Source: an uncultured Micrococcaceae bacterium
Lineage (GTDB): Bacteria > Actinomycetota > Actinomycetes > Actinomycetales > Micrococcaceae
DNA length: 5,884 nt
Assembly: GCA_937896705.1 (NCBI GenBank)
Contig: CALBOC010000249.1
Span: 1 to 5,884 of the forward strand
Direction of reading: 5' to 3'
Positions 1-4,955 of this stretch are shown here, one piece after another. The translations under genes and the position numbers were made by a program. The stretch's first letter is position 1. Each line of letters starts with the position of its first letter. The notes beneath the pieces were generated by a model. That model searched no databases. It saw only the letters and a list, made by a program, of their open reading frames with translations, and was not told where the DNA came from.

Positions 1-891
1 GTGGGCGCGATGATTCACCTGATTCCCAAGCCCGAGACAGGTCTGATTTTGGACGCCATCAAGCGTCGCCCACCGACCACCATGATCGCAGTCCCGCCAC
101 TATTTCAGCGCATCGTCGAGGGTGCCAAAGAACGGGGTGTCTCACTGGCCGAGATTCGCACTGGCGTGGCGGGTGCGATGCCACTGCGTCCAGAGCTGAT
201 TACTGCGTGGGAAGAAGCAGCCGGTGGGTATCTCATCGAGGGCTATGGGCTGTCAGAATGTTCGCCGATCGTTGCCGGAAATCCGGTCAATGAATCACGG
301 ACCGCGGGCTCGATCGGGGTGCCCTTCCCGGATACCGAGCTCCGCCTTGCCGATCCAGACGACCTAGCCCGCGACGTCGGGCTTGGTGAACCGGGCGAGA
401 TTTTGGTCAAAGGGCCACAAGTATTTTCGGGTTATCACCAACGGCCGGTAGAAACTGCAGCTGCGTTCTACGACGGCTGGTTTCGAACCGGTGATATTGC
501 AACAGCCGACGACAACGGTTTTCTGCGCATCGTGGACCGTCTGAAGGAAGTAGTCATTACCGGTGGGTTCAACGTCTATCCCTCTGAGGTAGAAAACGTC
601 ATTCGCAACCAAGATGGTATTGAAGATAGCGCAGTCATCGGTCTGGTCAACGAGCAAGGCGATGAAGAAGTCATCGCCGCGCTCGTCACCGCTGACGGTC
701 TTTTGCCTGACGTGGACCGTTTGCGGCACCTGCTCAAAGAAAAGCTCACGAGTTACAAGGTGCCCCGGCGCTTCCACGTGCTGGCCGATTTGCCGCGCAA
801 TGAGATGGGCAAGGTGCTGCGTCGCGAGGTCAAACACCAATTGGAGAAAGTGGAACGGCTCCGTAACGAAAAGCGTGACTTCACACGCTGA
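1..891 (+). CDS. Acyl-CoA synthetase (long-chain fatty-acid CoA ligase-like, AMP-forming), C-terminal part, 5' truncated
   Basis: C-terminal 296 residues of an ANL-superfamily adenylating enzyme, which activates a carboxylic acid to acyl-AMP and then acyl-CoA in the cytosol. Motifs seen: YGLSECSP at residues 82-89 (A5, AMP binding), WFRTGD at 160-165 (A7), DRLKEVVITGGFNVYPSEVE at 179-198 (A8 hinge), and PRNEMGKVLRRE at 265-276 (A10, K271 the expected catalytic lysine). The family is usually 500-600 residues, so about half lies to the left; the GTG at base 1 is an internal codon, not a start. Overall style is closest to FadD-type long-chain ligases, but substrate cannot be read from the sequence and other acyl-CoA ligases remain possible. 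The stop codon overlaps the convergent monooxygenase gene by 11 bp. All C-domain motifs are intact, so the gene looks functional. Confidence 0.93.
   Translation: MGAMIHLIPKPETGLILDAIKRRPPTTMIAVPPLFQRIVEGAKERGVSLAEIRTGVAGAMPLRPELITAWEEAAGGYLIEGYGLSECSPIVAGNPVNESRTAGSIGVPFPDTELRLADPDDLARDVGLGEPGEILVKGPQVFSGYHQRPVETAAAFYDGWFRTGDIATADDNGFLRIVDRLKEVVITGGFNVYPSEVENVIRNQDGIEDSAVIGLVNEQGDEEVIAALVTADGLLPDVDRLRHLLKEKLTSYKVPRRFHVLADLPRNEMGKVLRREVKHQLEKVERLRNEKRDFTR
872..889 (-). terminator. Possible weak intrinsic terminator at the convergent gene ends
   Basis: AGCGTG at 872-877 pairs with CACGCT at 884-889, leaving a 6-nt loop. Read on the minus strand the stem-loop is followed by TTTTCGTT, and the monooxygenase stop codon TGA sits in the loop. 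The 6-bp stem and interrupted T tract make it a weak terminator for the leftward operon. On the plus strand no T tract follows, so it would not serve the ligase gene well. Confidence 0.35.
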
Positions 892-2179
892 CTCTTGAGG
901 CGGGTGGAACGGAACGACGCGCCCAGCGCGGGACCTTTTCCGGTCGGGGACCTACTCCCACAATACATGCTGGAACAACGCTCAGCGACGGCACCCGCTG
1001 CACTAGTCGGGACACAACTGTTGGAACCTGCAGGTCTCGGCGGCCTTCCAACACTGGCATGATGACTGCAGCGTGCCCAAGCCGCTGCAAGCCCTGCAAC
1101 AACACCGTGGGAACGATTCGTCTGCGTTGCACCCGTGCGAGCAGGCGCCGACCACCGTGGGCGGCGAAAACCCCGCGGCGTAGTGGGACGGCTAGTAACC
1201 GGGCCGCGGCTACGGCATCTTGGATAGCCAGGTTGATGCCGATGCCACCCACGGGCGACATGGCGTGCGCGGCGTCGCCGAGACAGAGCACCCCGGGACC
1301 GTACCATCGGCGTAAACGATCAACCCGCACGGCCAGATGTTTGACGTCGTCCATGGATTTGATGCTTGTGACTTCTGCTGCCACCTCCGGGAGCAGCTCA
1401 GCCACTCGAGTCCGAAAAGCTTCGATTCCCTGAGCTCGGACTTCCGTATCAGCACCTTTAAGACCAAGCTGTGCAACCTGGAGATACCCCTCGCGTGGGA
1501 TAACAATCGCCAAACGATCCTGATGAGCGCGGGGGAGGAGTGCATTGCCAATATTGTGGCTCGTATTAATGCGATACCACCAGACATCGAAGCCGACGGG
1601 CAATTCTTTGACCGACAATGAGGCTGCCCGCCGAACGGTGGACCGGCGACCGTCACACGCCACGGTCAGATCAGCCAGCAACCGTCCCTCACCCTCCGGT
1701 GAGCGGTAACTCATCCCTGTGACGCGACCGTGTTCACGGACCACACCGGTCACTTCATGCTCGGTGAGCAACGTGAAATTTGGTTCAGACGCTGCAGCCT
1801 CGGCAAGAAGGTTCAGTAAATCCCACTGCGGAACCATGGCGATATAACGATGCCGCACAGGTAACCGTCGAAAATCGACTAAGACGACCTCGTTGCCTTC
1901 GGCATCGGGTAACTGCAAATGCGACAGCTGAGACTGCGGCAAGTCATCGAAACGGTCAGATAGACCTAAGTCATCAAGCAACGCCATGGTGCTGGGATGG
2001 ACGGTGTCACCGCGAAAATCCCGCAGAAAGTCAGCATGTTTTTCTAACACGGTGACCGCTACTCCTGCTCGGGCCAGTAGCAGTCCGAGCACCAACCCGG
2101 CCGGACCGCCCCCGGCAATAGCGCACGTCGTTGTTCTAGTAGCAGACCCTGAGCTAGATGAACCGTGTGAGGTACCCAT
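881..2179 (-). CDS. FAD-dependent monooxygenase (p-hydroxybenzoate hydroxylase / FAD_binding_3 type)
   Basis: A 432-residue flavoprotein of the class A (PHBH-fold) monooxygenases, which use NAD(P)H and O2 to hydroxylate aromatic or polyketide-like substrates in the cytosol. All three fingerprints are visible: the Rossmann GGGPAG at residues 23-28 with the following acidic E46, the DG motif CDGRRSTVR at 175-183, and the FAD-ribityl GDAAHAMSP at 301-309 with GGIGINLAIQDA after it. RGDTVHPST at 57-65 is also typical. Length is normal for the family. The ATG at 2179 is preceded by GAAGGG (2194-2189) with a 9-nt spacer. It is the last gene of the leftward operon, 32 bp after the membrane-protein gene. 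The segment around residues 335-348 looks a few residues longer than I recall for relatives; the conserved RVQRRR and GLQRL stretches continue after it in frame. Substrate unknown; detoxification or drug/antibiotic modification is an inference from the PadR context. Confidence 0.9.
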   Translation of the reverse strand: MGTSHGSSSSGSATRTTTCAIAGGGPAGLVLGLLLARAGVAVTVLEKHADFLRDFRGDTVHPSTMALLDDLGLSDRFDDLPQSQLSHLQLPDAEGNEVVLVDFRRLPVRHRYIAMVPQWDLLNLLAEAAASEPNFTLLTEHEVTGVVREHGRVTGMSYRSPEGEGRLLADLTVACDGRRSTVRRAASLSVKELPVGFDVWWYRINTSHNIGNALLPRAHQDRLAIVIPREGYLQVAQLGLKGADTEVRAQGIEAFRTRVAELLPEVAAEVTSIKSMDDVKHLAVRVDRLRRWYGPGVLCLGDAAHAMSPVGGIGINLAIQDAVAAARLLAVPLRRGVFAAHGGRRLLARVQRRRIVPTVLLQGLQRLGHAAVIMPVLEGRRDLQVPTVVSRLVQRVPSLSVVPACIVGVGPRPEKVPRWARRSVPPASRVSV

Positions 2180-2211
2180 AGTGCGACACCCTTCGAGAGG
2201 TACGTTACATT

Positions 2212-2919
2212 TTACCCGCTGTGATGAGTGTTGTTGCGACGCAGTGTGCGGTCAAGCCGGCGCAGGGCACTGCGCACGGTTGTGACCAGTACTCCGGTGC
2301 TTACCGCTGGGGCCGTTAAAACACCGGCCAGCGGAAGCCAGCGGGCAGCCTTTGGGTCATCGGCTTGGCGAGCAGCTGCGGTGATCAACACCAGTGACAT
2401 GGCTTGCAGTCCCAATGCTTGGGCTGCGGCCGTTACATCCACGGTCGGATTTGAGTTCGAAGTGGTCGCCCGTCGGGTGGCGATCTCGGCCCATACCCCT
2501 GATCCGACAGAAAGCAACACGGGAGTTGCCATCGCAGCGACACCGTTACCCCAGCGGTTCGGACGAAACGTCACTCCCCAGTTGGTAGGTAGCTGATCGT
2601 GATGCTGGGCGGTGCAAGCCCCTGCGATGACAGCAGCAGAGGCCCCTATAAGCGGGCTGATACGTAAGGTTTTGATCGTGGCAGACGGGATATGGTCGAC
2701 AAGATCCGGAACGGAGTCGTCCGGGCGCAACAGCCCGAGTCGAACTGCTACGGCACCGATGTTGAGGTCCCATCCGATGCCAACGGTGCGAGGCACAAAA
2801 AGCTTCGGGTTCTCGGGTTCGAATGCACGAAGTCGAGCTTCAGCGTTGGTCAATCCTGCAAGGGAGACCGGGAGGCCAAGCACTCGGCGCACGCCATCTT
2901 CGGGTTGCGTAGTCGTCAT
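2212..2919 (-). CDS. Predicted membrane protein with a DUF5808-like N-terminal segment
   Basis: A 235-residue protein of unknown function. Residues 37-68 (PKLFVPRTVGIGWDLNIG onward to RPDD) resemble the PR-x-G-x-G-W-x-x-N pattern I associate with DUF5808; this is recalled, not searched. Hydrophobic stretches at about 86-104, 125-141, 165-184 and 195-214 suggest up to four membrane helices, separated by polar segments, and a basic tail (RSALRRLDRTLRR) at 217-228 is probably cytosolic. The ATG overlaps the padR stop in an ATGA (2916-2919), and an AAAGGA ribosome site (2930-2925) lies 5 nt upstream inside padR, so the two genes are translationally coupled. Context suggests it acts with the PadR regulon as a membrane partner, but nothing in the sequence says whether it transports, senses or only anchors. 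Confident as a gene, weak on function. Confidence 0.82.
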   Translation of the reverse strand: MTTTQPEDGVRRVLGLPVSLAGLTNAEARLRAFEPENPKLFVPRTVGIGWDLNIGAVAVRLGLLRPDDSVPDLVDHIPSATIKTLRISPLIGASAAVIAGACTAQHHDQLPTNWGVTFRPNRWGNGVAAMATPVLLSVGSGVWAEIATRRATTSNSNPTVDVTAAAQALGLQAMSLVLITAAARQADDPKAARWLPLAGVLTAPAVSTGVLVTTVRSALRRLDRTLRRNNTHHSG

Positions 2920-3239
2920 GTGGTTCCTTTCAGAGCAGTGGATACAGCCTCGACGAGCTCATTCCAGTCAGCATAAAGATCATTGAGTCTGGTGGAGCCG
3001 CGGTCGGTTACTCGGTAGACCTTGCGTGGTGGACCGATGGGCGATTCTTCCCAGTGGGTCTCGAGCATCCCGGTTTTGCGTAGTCGAGCAAGTAGGGGAT
3101 AGAGGGTCCCGGACGACAGCTCGGAACCCAGTGACTCCGTTAGGGTTTCCAGCAGTGCACCGCCGTATGCAGGTTGGTGCTTGAGGCTCGCTAATACGAC
3201 TAGCTCAAGAACCCCTTTGCGCATTTGTGATTCGGACAC
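2916..3239 (-). CDS. PadR-family transcriptional regulator
   Basis: A short winged-helix repressor of the PadR family, whose members bind palindromic operators as dimers and release them on binding phenolics or other drugs. Numbered from the upstream ATG, the motifs are QMRKGVLELVVLASL (8-22), the recognition helix with GTLYPLLARLRKTGML (47-62), and the wing PPRKVYRVTDRG (73-84). A C-terminal helix (88-106) would supply dimerisation; the protein is of the small PadR type. Start choice: the first ATG (3248) has AAGG directly abutting it, which is unusable, whereas GTG at 3239 has AAGGA with an 8-nt spacer, so 107 residues from 3239 is preferred; the ATG gives 110. First gene of the leftward operon, overlapping the next gene by 4 bp. 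Probably represses its own operon through the palindrome at 3264-3282. Confidence 0.9.
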   Translation of the reverse strand: MSESQMRKGVLELVVLASLKHQPAYGGALLETLTESLGSELSSGTLYPLLARLRKTGMLETHWEESPIGPPRKVYRVTDRGSTRLNDLYADWNELVEAVSTALKGTT

Positions 3240-3252
3240 AACCGCCATCCTT
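3240..3252 (-). promoter_or_regulatory. Ribosome binding site deciding the padR start
   Basis: On the minus strand AAGGA (3252-3248) is followed by the 8-nt spacer TGGCGGTT and then GTG at 3239-3237. The same AAGG touches the upstream ATG at 3248, so that ATG has no workable spacing. This favours the GTG start, three codons shorter. Confidence 0.55.
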
Positions 3253-3263
3253 GTCTAACCGAG

Positions 3264-3282
3264 TACTGTGTTAAGCATAGTA
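3264..3282. promoter_or_regulatory. Candidate PadR operator overlapping the padR -10 region
   Basis: TACTGTGTTAAGCATAGTA is a 19-bp imperfect palindrome: seven of nine arm positions pair, with two G/T mismatches. On the minus strand it contains TATGCT (3279-3274), a plausible -10 that would start the transcript near 3267 and leave a leader of roughly 20-30 nt before padR. No good -35 is seen 16-19 bp upstream, as often in actinobacteria. A repressor bound here would block RNA polymerase, which fits PadR autoregulation. The assignment to this PadR protein is inference from position. Confidence 0.5.
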
Positions 3283-3448
3283 GTGGAATGTGATGAGCTG
3301 CGATAGAGGAGGGCGCAATTGACTAGCTCCGCGACTCGTTATGTTCAACAATGAGAGGTCAGTGAGTCACGGTCGACTGCATCTCCTGACGCTCTGACTA
3401 TGACAGTTAAAGGAGTAGGGCGGGGTGGGGGAACTTTGGCCTAAATAT
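3283..3448. other. Divergent intergenic spacer, no gene seen
   Basis: Between the padR operator and the tandem palindromes I find no convincing gene. It holds GTGAGTCAC (3362-3370, a 9-bp palindrome), a weak long-loop inverted repeat (AGAGGTCAG at 3354-3362 against CTGACGCTCT at 3386-3395), an AAAGGAG (3409-3415) and a G-rich run at 3416-3431. A TTGACT (3319-3324) and TATGTT (3340-3345) pair on the plus strand has a spacer of only 15 bp, so it is a poor promoter. Confidence 0.4.
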
Positions 3449-3469
3449 TACTTTCCATGTTGGAAAGTA
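3449..3469. repeat. Operator-like inverted repeat 1 (upstream copy)
   Basis: Perfect 9-bp arms TACTTTCCA (3449-3457) and TGGAAAGTA (3461-3469) around the triplet TGT. It covers the inferred -35 hexamer TTTCCA (3452-3457) of the membrane-protein gene. It shares the core CTTTCCA-N3-TGGAAAG exactly with the second copy 27 bp downstream (centre to centre 3459 to 3486), which is the hallmark of a dimeric winged-helix regulator binding twice. Confidence 0.85.
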
Positions 3470-3487
3470 GACGGTAACTTTCCAGTA
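3452..3487 (+). promoter_or_regulatory. Inferred leaderless promoter of the membrane-protein/regulator module
   Basis: TTTCCA (3452-3457, four of six matches to TTGACA), a 17-bp spacer, and TAACTT (3475-3480, TAnnnT form) are followed after 6 nt by the A of the ATG at 3487. This is the geometry expected when the transcript starts at the first base of the start codon. No ribosome binding site precedes the ATG (the bases are AACTTTCCAGT), which supports a leaderless mRNA, a common arrangement in actinobacteria. Both hexamers lie in or beside the inverted repeats. Confidence 0.55.
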
Positions 3488-3496
3488 TGGAAAGTT
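3476..3496. repeat. Operator-like inverted repeat 2 (over the start codon)
   Basis: Perfect 9-bp arms AACTTTCCA (3476-3484) and TGGAAAGTT (3488-3496) around GTA. The A of the start codon is the last base of the centre and the TG begins the right arm, so the site spans the -10 end, the inferred transcription start and codons 1-4. Occupancy would block initiation. The outer base pair differs from copy 1 (A/T instead of T/A). Confidence 0.85.
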
Positions 3497-3957
3497 TAGG
3501 TAATTCAGATTCGAGATCAGCCCGCGAAGCTCTAAATAATGCTGCTTCGGTGCGGGCGCACCTTTCAACGAAAGTCACGGCGCCCTGGTGGTATCACTGG
3601 GGTGCCGCAGCGGCCACCGCAGCACTTTTTATCGGCATCGGCATGACCGTTGCGGGAATGGAGAGCCTTGGAACTCTCATCCTGGTACTAGGCGCAGTTA
3701 TAGGCCCCGCCGTGTTGCTGAGCGCGCTGCGCAATGTCACCGGTATCGCACTAGATCGCTACTCTTCAGGAATGGGCTGGTGGTACATAGTGGTCTTCGG
3801 GCTGCTCATTGCCGCGTTTTCACTTGAACTGTGGGGTGGTGTACCTTACATGCTGTATGCGGCGGGAATTTTGGCAGCCGGAGCCACGCTGTGGAGAGAA
3901 CGGCAGCTTGATCGGTTAGTTCAAGCTCGGGTGCGAGGCGAGGTGCGAGGTGTCTAA
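3487..3957 (+). CDS. Four-helix membrane protein of unknown function
   Basis: A 156-residue protein. Residues 10-30 form a polar, probably helical N-terminal segment (SAREALNNAASVRAHLSTKV), followed by PWWYHWG at 33-39, a motif I recall from uncharacterised actinobacterial membrane proteins. Four hydrophobic segments follow at about 40-58, 61-81, 97-116 and 119-136, then a basic tail (RERQLDRLVQARVRGEVRG) at 137-155, placing both ends probably in the cytosol. There is no signal peptide and no catalytic motif. The ATG at 3487 has no ribosome site and fits a leaderless transcript; no better in-frame start exists before a GTG at codon 22. It overlaps the downstream regulator gene by 8 bp, so the two are cotranscribed. 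Role unknown; membrane stress, drug or signalling functions would all be guesses. Confidence 0.85.
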   Translation: MESLGNSDSRSAREALNNAASVRAHLSTKVTAPWWYHWGAAAATAALFIGIGMTVAGMESLGTLILVLGAVIGPAVLLSALRNVTGIALDRYSSGMGWWYIVVFGLLIAAFSLELWGGVPYMLYAAGILAAGATLWRERQLDRLVQARVRGEVRGV

Positions 3958-4261
3958 TGTCTCGCCTCTGCCAAAGTTCAATCCGGTAATTCATGCTCAG
4001 CACCGATTGCAATTGTGTGCATTGCTCGCAGATGTAGATGCGGTGGATTTTCCGACGGCTCGTCAGACCCTCGGTATCAGCGAGTCTTCATTGAGTAAGC
4101 AGGTGAAGCGTCTCAGCGAGGAAGGCTATATAGAAGTCAGTAAGCGACCTCATGGAGTACGCACTCGGACTTGGCTGTCGCTCACCAACGAAGGTAGAGG
4201 AGCCTATCTCAGCCATCTCGCCGAACTGCGACGTATCGTGGGCGCTGACCAAGGGGCATAA
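3950..4261 (+). CDS. Small winged-helix transcriptional regulator (HTH_34/MarR-like)
   Basis: A 103-residue DNA-binding protein resembling the single-domain winged-helix regulators grouped as HTH_34 (PF13601), distant relatives of MarR; family naming is from memory. Predicted parts: helix 1 at 14-28, helix 2 at 34-41 (PTARQTLG), recognition helix at 43-57 (SESSLSKQVKRLSEEG), a beta wing at 58-78 (YIEVSKRPHGVRTRTWLSLT), and a C-terminal helix at 80-97 for dimerisation. The GTG start is preceded by GCGAGG with about 6 nt spacing and overlaps the membrane-protein gene by 8 bp; an ATG at 3957 is out of frame. As the only regulator in this transcript it is the best candidate to bind the two upstream palindromes and repress its own operon. 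No ligand pocket or metal-binding cysteines are evident (a single Cys at 23). Confidence 0.88.
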   Translation: MSNVSPLPKFNPVIHAQHRLQLCALLADVDAVDFPTARQTLGISESSLSKQVKRLSEEGYIEVSKRPHGVRTRTWLSLTNEGRGAYLSHLAELRRIVGADQGA

Positions 4262-4266
4262 ATGTT

Positions 4267-4707
4267 TTAGTCGCTCGGTGGGCGCTTTCGGTTCTGTTTG
4301 ATCTCGGCACGGTGACGTTTTGCTGCTAGGCGGCGGCGCTGCGACCCGCGGGTTGGTTTGGTTCTGCGGCGAACCGGTTGGGGCGCTAGGGCTTCTCGCA
4401 GTAGGGACGCCAGGCGCTGTCGGGCAGCTTTTCGGTTACGCAGCTGGGATCGATGTTCGGCAGCCGTGACAGTTAAAGTGGTGTCGGCCAGTCGGTGTTC
4501 GAGATTTTGAAGCACGCGATTGCGTTGAGTTTCTGTCAAAGCCGTCGTGGCGTCAAGGTCCAGACTCAGCTGAACTCGCGAATCGGTCGTGTTGACCCCC
4601 TGCCCACCGGGCCCAGATGCGTGTGTGAATTGCTCGACGAGATCTTTGGCAGGCACGACAAGCCCTTTGGGAATGCCCGGTCCAGGTGGTACAACGAGAT
4701 CTTCCAT
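4267..4707 (-). CDS. arfB: Alternative ribosome-rescue factor / peptidyl-tRNA hydrolase ArfB (YaeJ)
   Basis: A 146-residue release-factor-like hydrolase that frees peptides from ribosomes stalled on mRNAs without a stop codon. The catalytic GGQ motif lies in ASGPGGQGVNTTDSRVQL (about residues 30-47), followed by the family's EHRSQLRNRKAARQRL stretch (about 85-100). A very basic tail (VRRRTKPTRGSQRRRLAAKR onward to the end), which in E. coli ArfB inserts into the empty mRNA channel, aligns closely with E. coli YaeJ (TRPTRASKERRLASK). There is no codon-recognition domain, which separates it from RF1/RF2. Start chosen at ATG 4707 because it gives the usual family length of about 140; the reading frame stays open to 4905 but that extension is unlike any ArfB N-terminus. 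It converges on the winged-helix gene with only 5 bp between stop codons and no clear terminator. Confidence 0.93.
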   Translation of the reverse strand: MEDLVVPPGPGIPKGLVVPAKDLVEQFTHASGPGGQGVNTTDSRVQLSLDLDATTALTETQRNRVLQNLEHRLADTTLTVTAAEHRSQLRNRKAARQRLASLLREALAPQPVRRRTKPTRGSQRRRLAAKRHRAEIKQNRKRPPSD

Positions 4708-4709
4708 AC

Positions 4710-4722
4710 TGCCAGTGTGGCA
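4710..4722 (-). promoter_or_regulatory. Small hairpin in the arfB ribosome-binding region
   Basis: The minus strand reads AGGA, TA, then the inverted repeat TGCCA-CAC-TGGCA, then GT and the ATG. The only Shine-Dalgarno-like AGGA (4728-4725) is 17 nt from the ATG in linear sequence, but folding the 13-nt hairpin would bring it to an effective 4 nt. The arms are perfect but only 5 bp with a 3-nt loop, so this could be chance. Confidence 0.3.
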
Positions 4723-4955
4723 TATCCTGTTTTGAGGTAGCCGGGATGTGAGCTCAGGAGTGCCTCGGATTTGCGGGAGTATTGCCTTCGATATTGATGT
4801 AACCCGGAACGCCTTAGAGGCTAGCCGCAACTGTACTGATGATCCCGTATTCGTCGTCACATCGGCTGCCCATCTGAGAATTGGTGCTAGGTTACCCAAA
4901 GTCATGACGCCATCAGGTCGTTGGCGTGAAATCGAAGGATGAAGTGGGACTTAGC
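4723..4955. other. Divergent intergenic region between arfB and the transporter gene
   Basis: This gap must hold promoters for both neighbours, yet I find no convincing -35/-10 pair on either strand. A TAGGTT at 4888-4893 on the plus strand is a possible weak -10 for the transporter. A 64-codon plus-strand frame (GTG 4748 to TGA 4942) has no usable ribosome site (GAGG 12 nt away) and no recognisable motif. I treat it as non-coding. Confidence 0.4.

Noticed and set aside
364..840. 158-codon minus-strand frame antisense to the ligase
   Set aside because: The opposite strand encodes an unmistakable adenylating enzyme with all its motifs; the antisense product has no recognisable features.
3319..3345. 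TTGACT / TATGTT as a plus-strand promoter in the divergent spacer
   Set aside because: The 15-bp spacer is too short for a good promoter, and a better-placed promoter lies directly at the gene start.
3425..3499. Possible 24-codon leader peptide (GTG 3425 to TAG 3497-3499), preceded by AAAGGAG and rich in Trp
   Set aside because: The repeated amino-acid pattern is simply the two palindromes read in one frame. The inferred promoter lies within it, so it would not be on the transcript; no terminator/antiterminator structure follows.
3562..3574. CTTTC-AAC-GAAAG as a third operator inside the membrane-protein gene
   Set aside because: Half-site spacing is 3 bp instead of 7 bp between the CTTTC and GAAAG cores, and the outer bases do not match; probably incidental.
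4238..4286. Direct repeat GTGGGCGCT at 4238-4246 and 4278-4286
   Set aside because: Nine bases, both copies within coding ends of unrelated genes; no sign of an attachment site or duplication around them.
4708..4905. N-terminal extension of arfB to an ATG at 4905 (212 residues)
   Set aside because: The added 66 residues match no ArfB N-terminus that I know. ATG 4707 gives the family length and begins just before the conserved domain.
4748..4942. 64-codon plus-strand frame ending 13 bp before the transporter start
   Set aside because: No motif, no well-placed ribosome site, GTG start and ordinary composition; most likely chance in an intergenic region.
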